Source: JBMOLL01 sp049325415 (lineage in GTDB: Bacteria; Bacteroidota; Bacteroidia; Bacteroidales; GCA-2748055). Taken from it: DNA of 64,000 bases. The notes below the pieces were generated by a model. That model was given only the letters and a program-made list of their open reading frames with translations. It did no database searches and was not told the origin of the DNA. Every line of letters starts with the position of its first letter. The first letter of the stretch is position 1. The stretch lies in the NCBI GenBank assembly GCA_049325415.1, contig JBMOLL010000071.1, forward strand, positions 1-64,000, read 5' to 3'. Made by a program: the position numbers and the translations under genes. Shown piece after piece: positions 1 through 8,026 of this stretch.

Positions 1-666
1 GTGGCAGTAAACTGGATTGAGGAACAGGCGAGAAAAAACAAGATTGAACTGAATATCAAGACCGACTACTATATCGGCAATGAATTTGCCACTGTTCAGC
101 GAAACCTGCCTTCGAAGACCGTCAAGGAGACCCTCGAATCATCGGGCTATAAAAACGGGATTGAGGCACTTAACCGCTGGGGAGACTTTGTGGCCAAAAC
201 AGTGGGAGAATCACTGTACATGAAAGCCAAGGATGGGATTCCGATACAGAAAAAACCCAATACTAAAGAACGGCTTATTGCTTACCTGCGGGATGATGCC
301 GGCGTGGAGAGTGTGAGCCTGATGTTCCTGGTGAACAACTATTTTAGGAACGACATCTCCCTTGCCGTCAACACCTTCGACACAGACGACGTGGAGTTTT
401 GCATTGTCAGTTACAAATATCCGTCCGAAATAGCTCATAACCTCCTGCATCTGTTCGGAGCGGTGGACCTCTGTAAAAGTGAAATGCGCAAAAGCCAGAA
501 CAGGATCAAACTGGCGGAAAAACTCTATCCCAACGATATCATGCAGGATCCGTATGCCAGGGACCTCAAGGAACTGGAGATAGGAGATTTTACGAAGTAT
601 ATGATTGGCTGGACAGAGGAACTTCCCGGGGATGCAAAGCCACTGCTCAGCGATCGCCTGTTCTGA
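1..666 (+). CDS. Metzincin-like protein with degenerate zinc-protease motif (5' end probably cut)
   Basis: The reading frame is open from the first base of the window to TGA at 664-666, so the true start probably lies upstream. No signal peptide is visible. Residues 146-156 read HNLLHLFGAVD, which fits the metzincin zinc site HExxHxxGxxD except that the catalytic Glu is Asn (N147). Both histidines, the glycine and the terminal Asp are kept. About 25 residues later NDIMQDP (Met181) resembles a metzincin Met-turn. The motif suggests a zinc metallopeptidase fold; the Glu to Asn change suggests an inactive or altered enzyme. The exact family and substrate are not recognised. An AT-rich gap of 186 bases separates it from the next gene. 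Confidence 0.6.
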   Translation: MAVNWIEEQARKNKIELNIKTDYYIGNEFATVQRNLPSKTVKETLESSGYKNGIEALNRWGDFVAKTVGESLYMKAKDGIPIQKKPNTKERLIAYLRDDAGVESVSLMFLVNNYFRNDISLAVNTFDTDDVEFCIVSYKYPSEIAHNLLHLFGAVDLCKSEMRKSQNRIKLAEKLYPNDIMQDPYARDLKELEIGDFTKYMIGWTEELPGDAKPLLSDRLF

Positions 667-770
667 TTTTCCACCGAAGGAATAAAACCGGGCATTAATT
701 TAATGTTAAGATATTATTTCTTTGATTTTAAATGATTTATCAAGATTGATCTTAAATTAACATGTTTTAT

Positions 771-801
771 TTTGCCTGTGGTTAACATTATCTTAACTTT
801 G
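771..801 (+). promoter_or_regulatory. Candidate Bacteroidetes promoter upstream of the MORN protein gene
   Basis: TTTG at 771-774 (-33 element), a 19-base spacer, then TAACTTTG at 794-801, an exact match to the -7 box TAnnTTTG. It lies about 50 bases before the ATG at 853. The flanking 667-770 segment is AT-rich and holds no gene. Confidence 0.6.
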
Positions 802-852
802 AAACACAGGCAAAAGGCGGGTTCCCGCCCTGCCTGAAAACTTGAAACAGAT

Positions 853-1284
853 ATGAAGAGAAAGGTAAAAGTGCTACTGATAATACTGGCAGTTTTATTC
901 GCAGCCAGGGATCTTGCTGCCCAGGCCGGTCAGAAGCCGGCAGTGCAGGACAGCAGTTATATTTCGCTGAGCGAAGAAGCATTCAACCTGCTGGATGAAA
1001 AAAGTCTGGACGGAGAATACCATCTGCTTTTCCCTTCGGGGAAACTGCAGGAAGTGCGGATCTACAACAAGGGACACATCAACGGGACATGGCTTCAATA
1101 TAATGAAAACCAGGTTCTTATTGCCGTTGCAACCTACCGAAACGACAAGAAACATGGGAAGTGGATGATCTGGGATGATAACGGGGTAAAAAGATATGAA
1201 ATGGAATACACCGATGGCGAACGTACGGGCACCTGGTGTTCCTGGGATGAGAACGGGAAACTGATCAGTGAAAGAGAATACTGA
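853..1284 (+). CDS. Secreted MORN-repeat (YwqK-like) protein
   Basis: A 143-residue protein with an N-terminal signal peptide (residues 1 to about 23, hydrophobic core followed by AAQA). The rest consists of MORN_2-type repeats: short units of the form Y..G...G.W..Y...G, seen in YNKGHINGTWLQYNENQ, YRNDKKHGKWMIWDDNG and YTDGERTGTWCSWDENG. Such repeats form an extended beta-sheet and occur in proteins annotated as YwqK-family antitoxins, but no toxin gene is adjacent, so a role in surface or envelope binding is as likely. It has its own candidate promoter and no operon partner within 200 bases. Confidence 0.75.
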   Translation: MKRKVKVLLIILAVLFAARDLAAQAGQKPAVQDSSYISLSEEAFNLLDEKSLDGEYHLLFPSGKLQEVRIYNKGHINGTWLQYNENQVLIAVATYRNDKKHGKWMIWDDNGVKRYEMEYTDGERTGTWCSWDENGKLISEREY

Positions 1285-1416
1285 AGCCAATGGCAGCGAT
1301 AATGTACTGTTTGTGAGACTGTCACACTTCTTCCCCTTCCAAAGTTCCATCGGGCAGAATCGATGCTGAACCTCTTCAAAATGAGCCGGAGAGTGGTACT
1401 TAGAATAATCCTGCAC

Positions 1417-1448
1417 TTTTTGTATTTTTAAAAAAATTATTAATTTTA
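1417..1448 (+). promoter_or_regulatory. Possible promoter for the frameshifted lipoprotein gene
   Basis: TTTTTG at 1417-1422, an 18-base spacer, then TAATTTTA at 1441-1448, one base away from TAnnTTTG. It sits 45 bases before the ATG at 1494. The rest of 1285-1493 shows no gene. Confidence 0.35.
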
Positions 1449-1493
1449 CTTCATTAACACTGTGTTTCTAACGAGAAATAAAACCATAGCCCT

Positions 1494-1760
1494 ATGAATC
1501 AAAAATTTCGCGAGTCCGGAAAGGTCACCACTCTGCTTATGATCTTTTTACTGCTCGTTTTTACTGGATGTAACAGGAGTGGTTCAAAGCAGAATGGCTC
1601 TTCCTCAGGCGACACTTCACAGGATTTTGAGGCTGGAGCTAACGATGATACCAGGGATAAGATCAATACGGCCAAACGGATTTTCTATTCCCTTCCCTCT
1701 CCCCTTGAAACGGCTATGTTAATTAAAAATGCAGGGCTACCTACAATGAAGCACTGTTGA
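1494..1760 (+). CDS. Lipoprotein of unknown function, N-terminal part (frameshifted)
   Basis: The frame opens with a charged start, a hydrophobic stretch and a lipobox (LVFTGC, Cys26), then a Ser/Gly/Asp-rich linker, so the product is predicted to be exported and lipid-anchored. It reads through AMLIKNAG and then leaves frame near 1733-1738, ending at TGA 1758-1760 after an unrelated tail. Restoring one base in GGGCTACC near 1737 gives NAGATYNEALLNPTENSS and joins it to the next reading frame as one protein of about 311 residues. The function is not recognised. Either the gene is broken or the base was lost in sequencing. Confidence 0.6.
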   Translation: MNQKFRESGKVTTLLMIFLLLVFTGCNRSGSKQNGSSSGDTSQDFEAGANDDTRDKINTAKRIFYSLPSPLETAMLIKNAGLPTMKHC

Positions 1761-2428
1761 ATCCTACCGAAAACTCTTCCCGGTATATTACCAATAAAAG
1801 CATGGCCCTGAACCTCGGGATTTATACGACCGATCTGAGTTTCGCCAGTTTATTCGACCAGACCCAGGCCACACTGAAATACATTGAAGTGGCCAAAAAG
1901 ATGGCTGACGGACTGAATATCCTGGATGCCATTGACGAAGCGACCATACAGCGCCTGGAAGAGAATATCAATAACAGGGATGTAATTATTGATATTATTT
2001 CTGAAACCCTTTTAAACTCCAGTTCGTATCTGAAGGACAAAGGACTTGAATCCACCGCCTCAATTATTCTTGTCGGGGGATGGGTTGAAGGTCTCTATAT
2101 TGCAACGAACCTGGTCGGAAACGCCCGGCTGGAAAATAATAAAATGGTTGAACGGATTGTTGACCAGAAGCTTTCGCTGGAAATCATCATCAACCTGCTG
2201 GAAGAATCCCCGGATGATCCGGATGCACAGAGCGTTCTTCAGGATGTGAAGGCCCTGAATGAGATCTATAAGAAGATCATTATCAAACAGGGAGAGATCA
2301 CGGCAGTTGAAGATCCTGAAACCAATGTCACCACATTGAAATCTGAGTCATCCATCGAGATCACCCCTGAAGTATTCAGGGAACTGGCTGCAAAAGTAAA
2401 AGAAATAAGAAACGGCTACATCTCTTAA
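1757..2428 (+). CDS. Lipoprotein of unknown function, C-terminal part (frameshifted)
   Basis: This is the +2-frame continuation of the lipoprotein that starts at 1494. The nominal first codon at 1757 is TTG inside the upstream coding stretch and the first ATG is at 1802, so no independent start is convincing. The protein segment is mostly alpha-helical, with NKSMALNLGIYTTDLSFAS near the N-terminus, a GGWVEGLYIAT segment in the middle and a charged C-terminal helix. No catalytic motif is visible. It ends 12 bases before the start of a small secreted protein, with which it is probably co-transcribed. Confidence 0.6.
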   Translation: MNPTENSSRYITNKSMALNLGIYTTDLSFASLFDQTQATLKYIEVAKKMADGLNILDAIDEATIQRLEENINNRDVIIDIISETLLNSSSYLKDKGLESTASIILVGGWVEGLYIATNLVGNARLENNKMVERIVDQKLSLEIIINLLEESPDDPDAQSVLQDVKALNEIYKKIIIKQGEITAVEDPETNVTTLKSESSIEITPEVFRELAAKVKEIRNGYIS

Positions 2429-2440
2429 ACTGAAACCACG

Positions 2441-2881
2441 ATGAGAAAAGGCATACTCTATCTAATAGTAAGTGCGCTGGCTTTAATGCTTCCTCAGACT
2501 GCTAATGCCCAATGCAAACAATTTGCAAAACAAACCTGTAAAGTGGGGCTTGCTCCTTACCAGCACGACGGGAACTATCACGCTGCCCTGCTGATCGAAG
2601 GAGAGGAAGCTGAACTATACAAGACTTTCTATTCCAATACAGAATACCGTATTGGGGTCTGTGGAGCCAATAACCTGTCGGATATCGAATTCAAGGTGAT
2701 CGACAGCAATGGCAAAGTACTGTTCAATAATAAGAACAAGGACTATGAATGGAAGTGGGATTTCAAACTGGAATCCAGCCAACAGCTAAAAATCGTTGTG
2801 AAGGTGCCGGTACCCGACGGACAGGTTGAGGAACCCAAAGAGGGCTGCGTCGCCATCATGTTCGGCTTTAAGGAAGAATAA
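2441..2881 (+). CDS. Small secreted protein of unknown function
   Basis: A 146-residue protein with a clear signal peptide ending TANAQ (cleavage near residue 23). The mature part begins with CKQFAKQTCK and continues as a short beta-rich domain (YKTFYSNTEYRIGVCGANNL, then IEFKVIDSNGKVLF) that looks like a small sandwich fold. Four cysteines (CKQ, TCK, VCG and GCV) could form disulfides in the periplasm. It lies 12 bases downstream of the frameshifted lipoprotein and shares its strand, so they probably form one operon. No function is known to me. A strong terminator follows. Confidence 0.65.
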   Translation: MRKGILYLIVSALALMLPQTANAQCKQFAKQTCKVGLAPYQHDGNYHAALLIEGEEAELYKTFYSNTEYRIGVCGANNLSDIEFKVIDSNGKVLFNNKNKDYEWKWDFKLESSQQLKIVVKVPVPDGQVEEPKEGCVAIMFGFKEE

Positions 2882-2902
2882 GCCGCAAATTAAACTATCA
2901 GG

Positions 2903-2930
2903 GGCTGTCGGATCGACAGCCTTTTTTTTT
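2903..2930 (+). terminator. Rho-independent terminator after the secreted protein gene
   Basis: Perfect 8-bp stem GGCTGTCG/CGACAGCC (2903-2910 with 2914-2921), loop GAT, then nine T residues. It lies between two convergent genes and its T-run touches the stop codon of uvrA. Confidence 0.9.
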
Positions 2931-5730
2931 ATTTTCCGGTTTTGAACTTTTCTTTCAGAAAACTGCCGGTATACGAATCCCTGAAAGCAGATAACTGTTC
3001 AGGCGTTCCTTCAAATACTACCCGGCCTCCGTATTCGCCACCTTCCGGCCCCATATCGATTACCCAGTCGGCCGATTTGATCATGTCCATATTGTGTTCG
3101 ATCACCAAAACCGTGTGTCCTTTTCTGATCAGGGCATTAAAAGCCTCAAGAAGCTGACGGATATCGTGAAAATGCAGACCGGTCGTCGGTTCGTCAAAAA
3201 TGAACATGACCCTCTCCGTCTCACTCTCACGACTCAGGAAAAAAGCCAGCTTTACACGCTGACTCTCGCCACCCGAGAGGGTACTCGACGATTGTCCGAG
3301 TTTGACATAACCCAGTCCTACCTGCTGAAGGGGCAACAGTTTCTTTACAATCCGCTTTTCGGTCGACTGATCAGAGGCCCCGAAAAATTCGACAGCCTCA
3401 TCAATGGTCATCTCCAGCACGTCGTTAATGTTCCTGTCGCGGTAGGTGACCATGAGAATATCGTCCTTGAAGCGTTTCCCATGACAGCTCTCACAGATCA
3501 GCTTAACATCGGCCATAAACTGCATTTCCACCGTGATCTCCCCTTCTCCCTGGCACTCCTCACATCTTCCACCTTCCACGTTAAAAGAGAAATGAGAGGC
3601 TGTAAAACCTGCCACCACAGCCGACTGTTGATCCGAATACAGTTTCCGAATCTCATCATAAGCCTTCAGGTAAGTCACCGGGTTTGAGCGGGATGACTTT
3701 CCGATCGGGTTCTGATCGACAAATTCAACCCTGTCGATCAGATGCAGATCCCCGCTTAACTCATCGAATTTTCCCGGACGATCGCCGCTTCCTGTATAAT
3801 GCTTGTTCAGTGCAGGGTACAAAATCCCCCTGATCAGTGAAGATTTGCCGGAACCGCTCACACCGGAGATAACACCCAGGACATTTAAGGGGATCTTTAC
3901 ATCAACGCCCTTCAGATTGTTTTCCCTCGCCCCTCGGATCAGGATGAAGTTGTTCCATTTTCTCCGGAACGATGGTACAGGGATGGATTCCACTCCGCTG
4001 ATATACTTTGCCGTAAGACTGTTCCGGTCTTTTTTCAGTGCTTTCTGATCCCCGGTGAATACCACCTCTCCTCCCAGCCGGCCTGCCGCGGGTCCCATGT
4101 CGATGACAAGATCTGCAGCCCGAATAATGTCTTCATCGTGTTCTACTACAAGAACCGTATTTCCCAAGTCCTTCAGTTCTTTCAACACACCTATGAGAAG
4201 TTTGGTATCCCTGGAATGCAAACCGATACTGGGTTCATCAAGTATGTACAGGGATCCGACCAGGCTGCTGCCCAGGGATGTGGCCAGGTTGATCCGCTGG
4301 CTTTCTCCTCCGGAAAGTGTCGACGACAAACGATTGATGGTCAGGTATCCCAGGCCAACATTCACCAGGAATTTCAACCTCGTCCTGATTTCCAGCAGCA
4401 GACGGGCAGCAGTTTTTTCATCGCTTTCATCCAGTTTAAGCTGATCCATGAATTCCGAGAGACGAACAACAGGCAATTCGACAAGGTCGCTGATCCTCAT
4501 TCCTCCGACCCGTACATAGCCGGCTTCCTTTCTCAATCGGGAACCACTGCATTCCGGACAGACCGTCTTGCCCTTATAACGGGCCATCATAACCCGGTAC
4601 TGGATCTTGTACTTTTTTTCCTCCAGGTAATCAAAAAAACTGTTCAGGCCTTTGAAATACCGGTTGCCGGTCCATAACAGCCTGTATTCCTCCTCCGTAA
4701 GTTTCCCCACCGGCTTATGAACCGGGAAGGCAAATTTATCGGCATTCATGACCAGTTTCTCCTTCCATTTCTGCATCTTCTCCCCTTTCCAGCATACAAT
4801 GGCATCGTTGTATACAGACAGGCTCTTATTCGGGATAACCAGCTCTTCATCGATCCCGATGACCTTCCCATAGCCTTCACAGACCGGGCAGGCACCAACC
4901 GGGTTATTAAAGCTGAACAGGTATTCGCTTGGTTCTTCGAAAACGATCCCATCGGCTTCAAACTGCCGTGAAAACCGTTCCTCTTCAAGCGTCTCGGGGT
5001 TCCAGACCAGGCAGTGTCCGTGTCCGATCTGAAAGGCTGTCTGCACGGAATCCCCAAAGCGACTCACCGATTCTTCATCGCGCTGAACAACAATACGGTC
5101 GACCACCAGTTGCAGAATACCCTTATCCACTTTTTCGGGCCGGTCCTTAAGATCGGACAGGCTCAGGATTTTATGATCAATAATCGCGCGGGTCATACCC
5201 TGTTGTTCCAGGATCTCGAGCTGATAGTTGAAGTTCTTGTCCATGAAGATGCACACGGAAGCCACAATTACGAGCCGCTCTCCATCGGGTCGTGAGAGGA
5301 CAAAATCCACCACATCCTTTACCTCGTGCTTCTTCACCTCACGGCCCGAAACAGGTGAATAAGTCTTACCTATCCGGGCATAGAGCAACTTCATGTAGTC
5401 GTATATCTCGGTCGAAGTTCCGACAGTGGATCTTGGATTCCGGGTATTTACCTTCTGTTCAATGGCTACTGCGGGCGGAATGCCGTGGATGTAATCCACC
5501 TCCGGTTTATCGATCCGGCCGAGGAACTGGCGGGCGTAAGCCGATAAACTTTCCACGTAGCGCCGGTGTCCTTCGGCATACAAAGTATCAAATGCGAGGG
5601 AACTTTTTCCCGATCCGGATAATCCTGTGATTACAATCAACTTATCCCTTGGAATGGAGATATCAACACCTTTCAGATTATGCACCCTGGCACCCTTAAT
5701 ATAGATCTCCTTCTCGTTATAAATTGGCAT
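2929..5730 (-). CDS. uvrA: UvrABC excinuclease subunit A
   Basis: DNA-damage recognition ATPase of nucleotide excision repair. At 933 residues it has the usual length. Two ABC modules are visible: Walker A GLSGSGKSS at 36-44 and GVSGSGKSS near 622, and two LSGGESQR signatures. Zinc-binding cysteine pairs are present near 279 (CPVC), 389 (CPEC), 721 (CEEC) and 744 (CESC). The extra cysteine pair that E. coli UvrA carries just before FSFNNPAGACP is absent here (ADGI stands at that place). From memory this is common in Bacteroidetes UvrA copies. A -7 box lies about 40 bases upstream of the start. Confidence 0.95.
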   Translation of the reverse strand: MPIYNEKEIYIKGARVHNLKGVDISIPRDKLIVITGLSGSGKSSLAFDTLYAEGHRRYVESLSAYARQFLGRIDKPEVDYIHGIPPAVAIEQKVNTRNPRSTVGTSTEIYDYMKLLYARIGKTYSPVSGREVKKHEVKDVVDFVLSRPDGERLVIVASVCIFMDKNFNYQLEILEQQGMTRAIIDHKILSLSDLKDRPEKVDKGILQLVVDRIVVQRDEESVSRFGDSVQTAFQIGHGHCLVWNPETLEEERFSRQFEADGIVFEEPSEYLFSFNNPVGACPVCEGYGKVIGIDEELVIPNKSLSVYNDAIVCWKGEKMQKWKEKLVMNADKFAFPVHKPVGKLTEEEYRLLWTGNRYFKGLNSFFDYLEEKKYKIQYRVMMARYKGKTVCPECSGSRLRKEAGYVRVGGMRISDLVELPVVRLSEFMDQLKLDESDEKTAARLLLEIRTRLKFLVNVGLGYLTINRLSSTLSGGESQRINLATSLGSSLVGSLYILDEPSIGLHSRDTKLLIGVLKELKDLGNTVLVVEHDEDIIRAADLVIDMGPAAGRLGGEVVFTGDQKALKKDRNSLTAKYISGVESIPVPSFRRKWNNFILIRGARENNLKGVDVKIPLNVLGVISGVSGSGKSSLIRGILYPALNKHYTGSGDRPGKFDELSGDLHLIDRVEFVDQNPIGKSSRSNPVTYLKAYDEIRKLYSDQQSAVVAGFTASHFSFNVEGGRCEECQGEGEITVEMQFMADVKLICESCHGKRFKDDILMVTYRDRNINDVLEMTIDEAVEFFGASDQSTEKRIVKKLLPLQQVGLGYVKLGQSSSTLSGGESQRVKLAFFLSRESETERVMFIFDEPTTGLHFHDIRQLLEAFNALIRKGHTVLVIEHNMDMIKSADWVIDMGPEGGEYGGRVVFEGTPEQLSAFRDSYTGSFLKEKFKTGK

Positions 5731-5765
5731 GAAATTTGTTAATTTTCTTTAAAAGAGTAAGCAAA

Positions 5766-5773
5766 CAAAGGTA
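5766..5773 (-). promoter_or_regulatory. Candidate -7 box for uvrA
   Basis: TACCTTTG on the minus strand, exact TAnnTTTG, 36 bases before the uvrA start. A possible -33 TTG at 5790-5792 has a short spacer of 16. Confidence 0.45.
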
Positions 5774-5886
5774 ACATATTTTGCAATAACAATTTTTTTT
5801 GCTTTCTTGCATCATATATACAACCTTTAACATAAACCGACTGCCTATCGAAACACCTTTACGCTGAAACCAATACATACCGGATT

Positions 5887-6477
5887 GTGAAAGCTTCAAA
5901 TCTGAACGACCAGGAATTGGTACAAGCGTTTCTTCAGGGTGATGAATCTTGTATCGAGATTTTAATTCGAAGGCATAAGAAAAAGGTGTTCACCTATATT
6001 TTTCTGACGGTAAAAAATCAGGCTTTAGCTGAGGATCTTTTTCAGGAAACTTTCATTAAAGTCATACAATCACTAAGGGATGGAAAATACCGTGATAACG
6101 GCAGGTTTTTGTCCTGGGTGATCAGGATATCCCATAACCTCATTATCGATCATTTCCGCAAGGAAAAACAGATGAATGCTGTTTCAAATGACGATAAGGA
6201 GATCGACCTTTTCAACAGCCGCAAGCTGTCGGATCTGAATGTGGAAGAGATTCTGATCCGGAACCAGATCAGGAGCGATCTTCGCAAACTGATTTACAGC
6301 CTCCCCGAAGATCAGCGCGAGGTCGTCCTGTTACGTCACTTTGGTGGTCTGAGCTTCAAGGAAATTGCAGAGCAGACCGATGTAAGCATCAACACCGCAC
6401 TCGGAAGGATGAGGTACGCCCTGATAAATCTGAGGAAAATGATCAAGGAAAAAGATCTTTCACTCACCGTTCAATGA
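5887..6477 (+). CDS. ECF-type RNA polymerase sigma factor
   Basis: A 196-residue sigma-70 family protein of the extracytoplasmic-function type. Region 2 spans about residues 20-90 (YIFLTVKNQALAEDLFQETF, then FLSWVIRISHNLIIDHFR) and region 4 about 130-185 (LPEDQREVVLLRHFGGLSFKEIA with the helix-turn-helix). Region 3 is absent, as expected. The start chosen is GTG at 5887, since no upstream ATG fits. It is followed after 72 bases by a small acidic protein. No classical transmembrane anti-sigma factor is adjacent, so the inducing signal cannot be inferred. Confidence 0.88.
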   Translation: MKASNLNDQELVQAFLQGDESCIEILIRRHKKKVFTYIFLTVKNQALAEDLFQETFIKVIQSLRDGKYRDNGRFLSWVIRISHNLIIDHFRKEKQMNAVSNDDKEIDLFNSRKLSDLNVEEILIRNQIRSDLRKLIYSLPEDQREVVLLRHFGGLSFKEIAEQTDVSINTALGRMRYALINLRKMIKEKDLSLTVQ

Positions 6478-6549
6478 TTTTTTACCGGCAGGACAATAAC
6501 GGAAGGTTTAGGACGTTAATTAAGAGAAAACCTAAACCAGTTCCTGCCT

Positions 6550-6735
6550 ATGATGAAAAACTCTACTCTTTGTTTTTTAGTTGATGATTTTATTCCATCC
6601 GGTATGAGAACAAATAATCTCTTTGATCCGGAAGAGTATTTTATGGATGAAGAAACCGGCGATTTCCTTGACGACATCCAGATCGAACCTTCAGAAGAGT
6701 TGATCTTAAAAACATTACGCAAGGTAACAGCCTGA
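6550..6735 (+). CDS. Small acidic protein downstream of the sigma factor
   Basis: A 61-residue acidic protein with no signal peptide or membrane segment. It contains FDPEEYFMDEETGDFLDD and ends in the helix EPSEELILKTLRKV, a type of ending I associate with short conserved Bacteroidetes proteins. Two ATG codons lie in tandem at 6550 and 6553. It is in the same direction as the sigma gene and is followed directly by a terminator, which supports expression as the last gene of that transcript. A role in controlling the sigma factor is possible but is inference only. Confidence 0.5.
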   Translation: MMKNSTLCFLVDDFIPSGMRTNNLFDPEEYFMDEETGDFLDDIQIEPSEELILKTLRKVTA

Positions 6736-6742
6736 AGAAAAG

Positions 6743-6768
6743 CCGCTCCATCTATGGGGCGGTTTTAT
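6743..6768 (+). terminator. Terminator between the sigma-factor unit and rsmE
   Basis: Stem CCGCTCC/GGGGCGG (6743-6749 with 6756-6762, one G-T pair), loop of six, then TTTTATTTTTT. It overlaps the 3' end of the convergent rsmE gene. Confidence 0.8.
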
Positions 6769-7471
6769 TTTTTATCCCGTTCATCATCTGAATGCCGTGC
6801 ACGGCTACCACTCCTGCTGTTTCGGTCCTTAGTCTCGAGGTCCCCAGATCGAGACCAGTAAAACCTGATTTCAGAGCCAGTCCGACTTCATCTTCCGTGA
6901 AATCACCTTCGGGTCCGATTGCGAGACAAACTTCGTCGACCCGATTGATATCCCACAAACTGATCTTCTCACCGGGCATGCAGTGTGCTATCCCCCTGAA
7001 TCCTGACTGAACTGTACTGATCCATTTCGAAAAAGGAAGGGGATCATTTATTACCGGAAGAAAACTTTTCAGGGATTGCTTCATAGCCGCCACAACAACC
7101 CGTTCCAGCCGCTCGACCCTCAGTTCCCTCCTCTCCGACCGTTCACAGATCACCGGTGTTATTTCGTTTACACCGATTTCCGTTACCTTCTCCAGGAACC
7201 ATTCCATTCTGTCCATATTTTTTGTCGGGGCAATCCCGATATGGAGGTAATAGGGAAAATCGGAAGCTGTCTGTTCCCTTTCTTTTACAACCAGGAGGCA
7301 ATGTCTGGGATCTTCACTTTCTACCAGTGCACTGTACCGGCCACCACGGCCATCCACGAGCCGGACTTCATCCCCGCGTTTCAAACGGAGAACACGTATG
7401 CAATGCTTCGACTCACTTTCACTGAGCTGGTAAGTGCTGCCGGAGATATCAGGGGTGTAGAAGAGGTGCAT
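6752..7471 (-). CDS. rsmE: 16S rRNA (uracil-1498-N3)-methyltransferase
   Basis: A 239-residue SPOUT-class methyltransferase that methylates U1498 of 16S rRNA in the assembled 30S subunit. The N-terminal PUA-like part (residues 1-70) contains SKHCIRVLRLKRGDEV. The C-terminal knot domain carries the S-adenosylmethionine-binding motifs AIGPEGDFTEDE and LGTSRLRTETAG. Length and motif order match the family. It is transcribed alone, convergent with the sigma-factor unit, and is divergent from the phosphoesterase gene that starts 51 bases away. Confidence 0.93.
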   Translation of the reverse strand: MHLFYTPDISGSTYQLSESESKHCIRVLRLKRGDEVRLVDGRGGRYSALVESEDPRHCLLVVKEREQTASDFPYYLHIGIAPTKNMDRMEWFLEKVTEIGVNEITPVICERSERRELRVERLERVVVAAMKQSLKSFLPVINDPLPFSKWISTVQSGFRGIAHCMPGEKISLWDINRVDEVCLAIGPEGDFTEDEVGLALKSGFTGLDLGTSRLRTETAGVVAVHGIQMMNGIKNKTAP

Positions 7472-7522
7472 AAGCTGTATAAAACCGTAAATTTAGTATT
7501 TTCACGCAACTATTGATCAACC

Positions 7523-8026
7523 ATGTTTCGTATAGGACTTCTTTCGGATACTCACGGTTATCTTGATCCGCAACTGGAATCTTTCTTCAGCGGGGTCGAT
7601 GAGATATGGCATGCGGGCGATATCGGCGACATCGAGGTGTGCCGGATCCTGGAAAGCTGGAAACCGCTTGTAGCCGTGTACGGAAATATTGACGGAGATC
7701 CTGTGCGCAGGACCTATCCTACCCATCAACGACTGATGAGAGAAGGTCTTGATATCTGGATGACGCATATCGGGGGCTATCCCGGCTCCTATGCACCCGG
7801 CATCAGGGAGCGGATCCATGATAATCCTCCCGGGCTTTTCATCACCGGTCATTCGCATATCCTCAAGGTGATTCCGGATAAGAAAAACGGCCTGCTTCAT
7901 ATGAATCCAGGGGCTGCCGGGACCTATGGCTTTCACCTTGTTCGTACCGCCATACGTTTTGAAATCAGCAACGGTAAGCCCGGCGCTCTCGATATCATCG
8001 AACTGGGGAAGCGGAGTCGGGGCTAA
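7523..8026 (+). CDS. YfcE/MJ0936-type metallophosphoesterase
   Basis: A 167-residue calcineurin-like phosphoesterase with the full metal-binding set: SDTHG near the N-terminus, HAGDIGD, YGNID and the late GHSH. The compact size matches the YfcE/MJ0936 group, which hydrolyses phosphodiesters in vitro; the physiological substrate is unknown. Cytosolic, no signal peptide. It faces rsmE across a 51-base divergent gap and its last four bases overlap the end of the convergent 1491-residue gene. Confidence 0.88.
   Translation: MFRIGLLSDTHGYLDPQLESFFSGVDEIWHAGDIGDIEVCRILESWKPLVAVYGNIDGDPVRRTYPTHQRLMREGLDIWMTHIGGYPGSYAPGIRERIHDNPPGLFITGHSHILKVIPDKKNGLLHMNPGAAGTYGFHLVRTAIRFEISNGKPGALDIIELGKRSRG

Noticed and set aside
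1494..2428. Programmed frameshifting to explain the split lipoprotein
   Set aside because: I see no slippery heptamer or downstream hairpin at 1730-1760; a lost base explains the break more simply.
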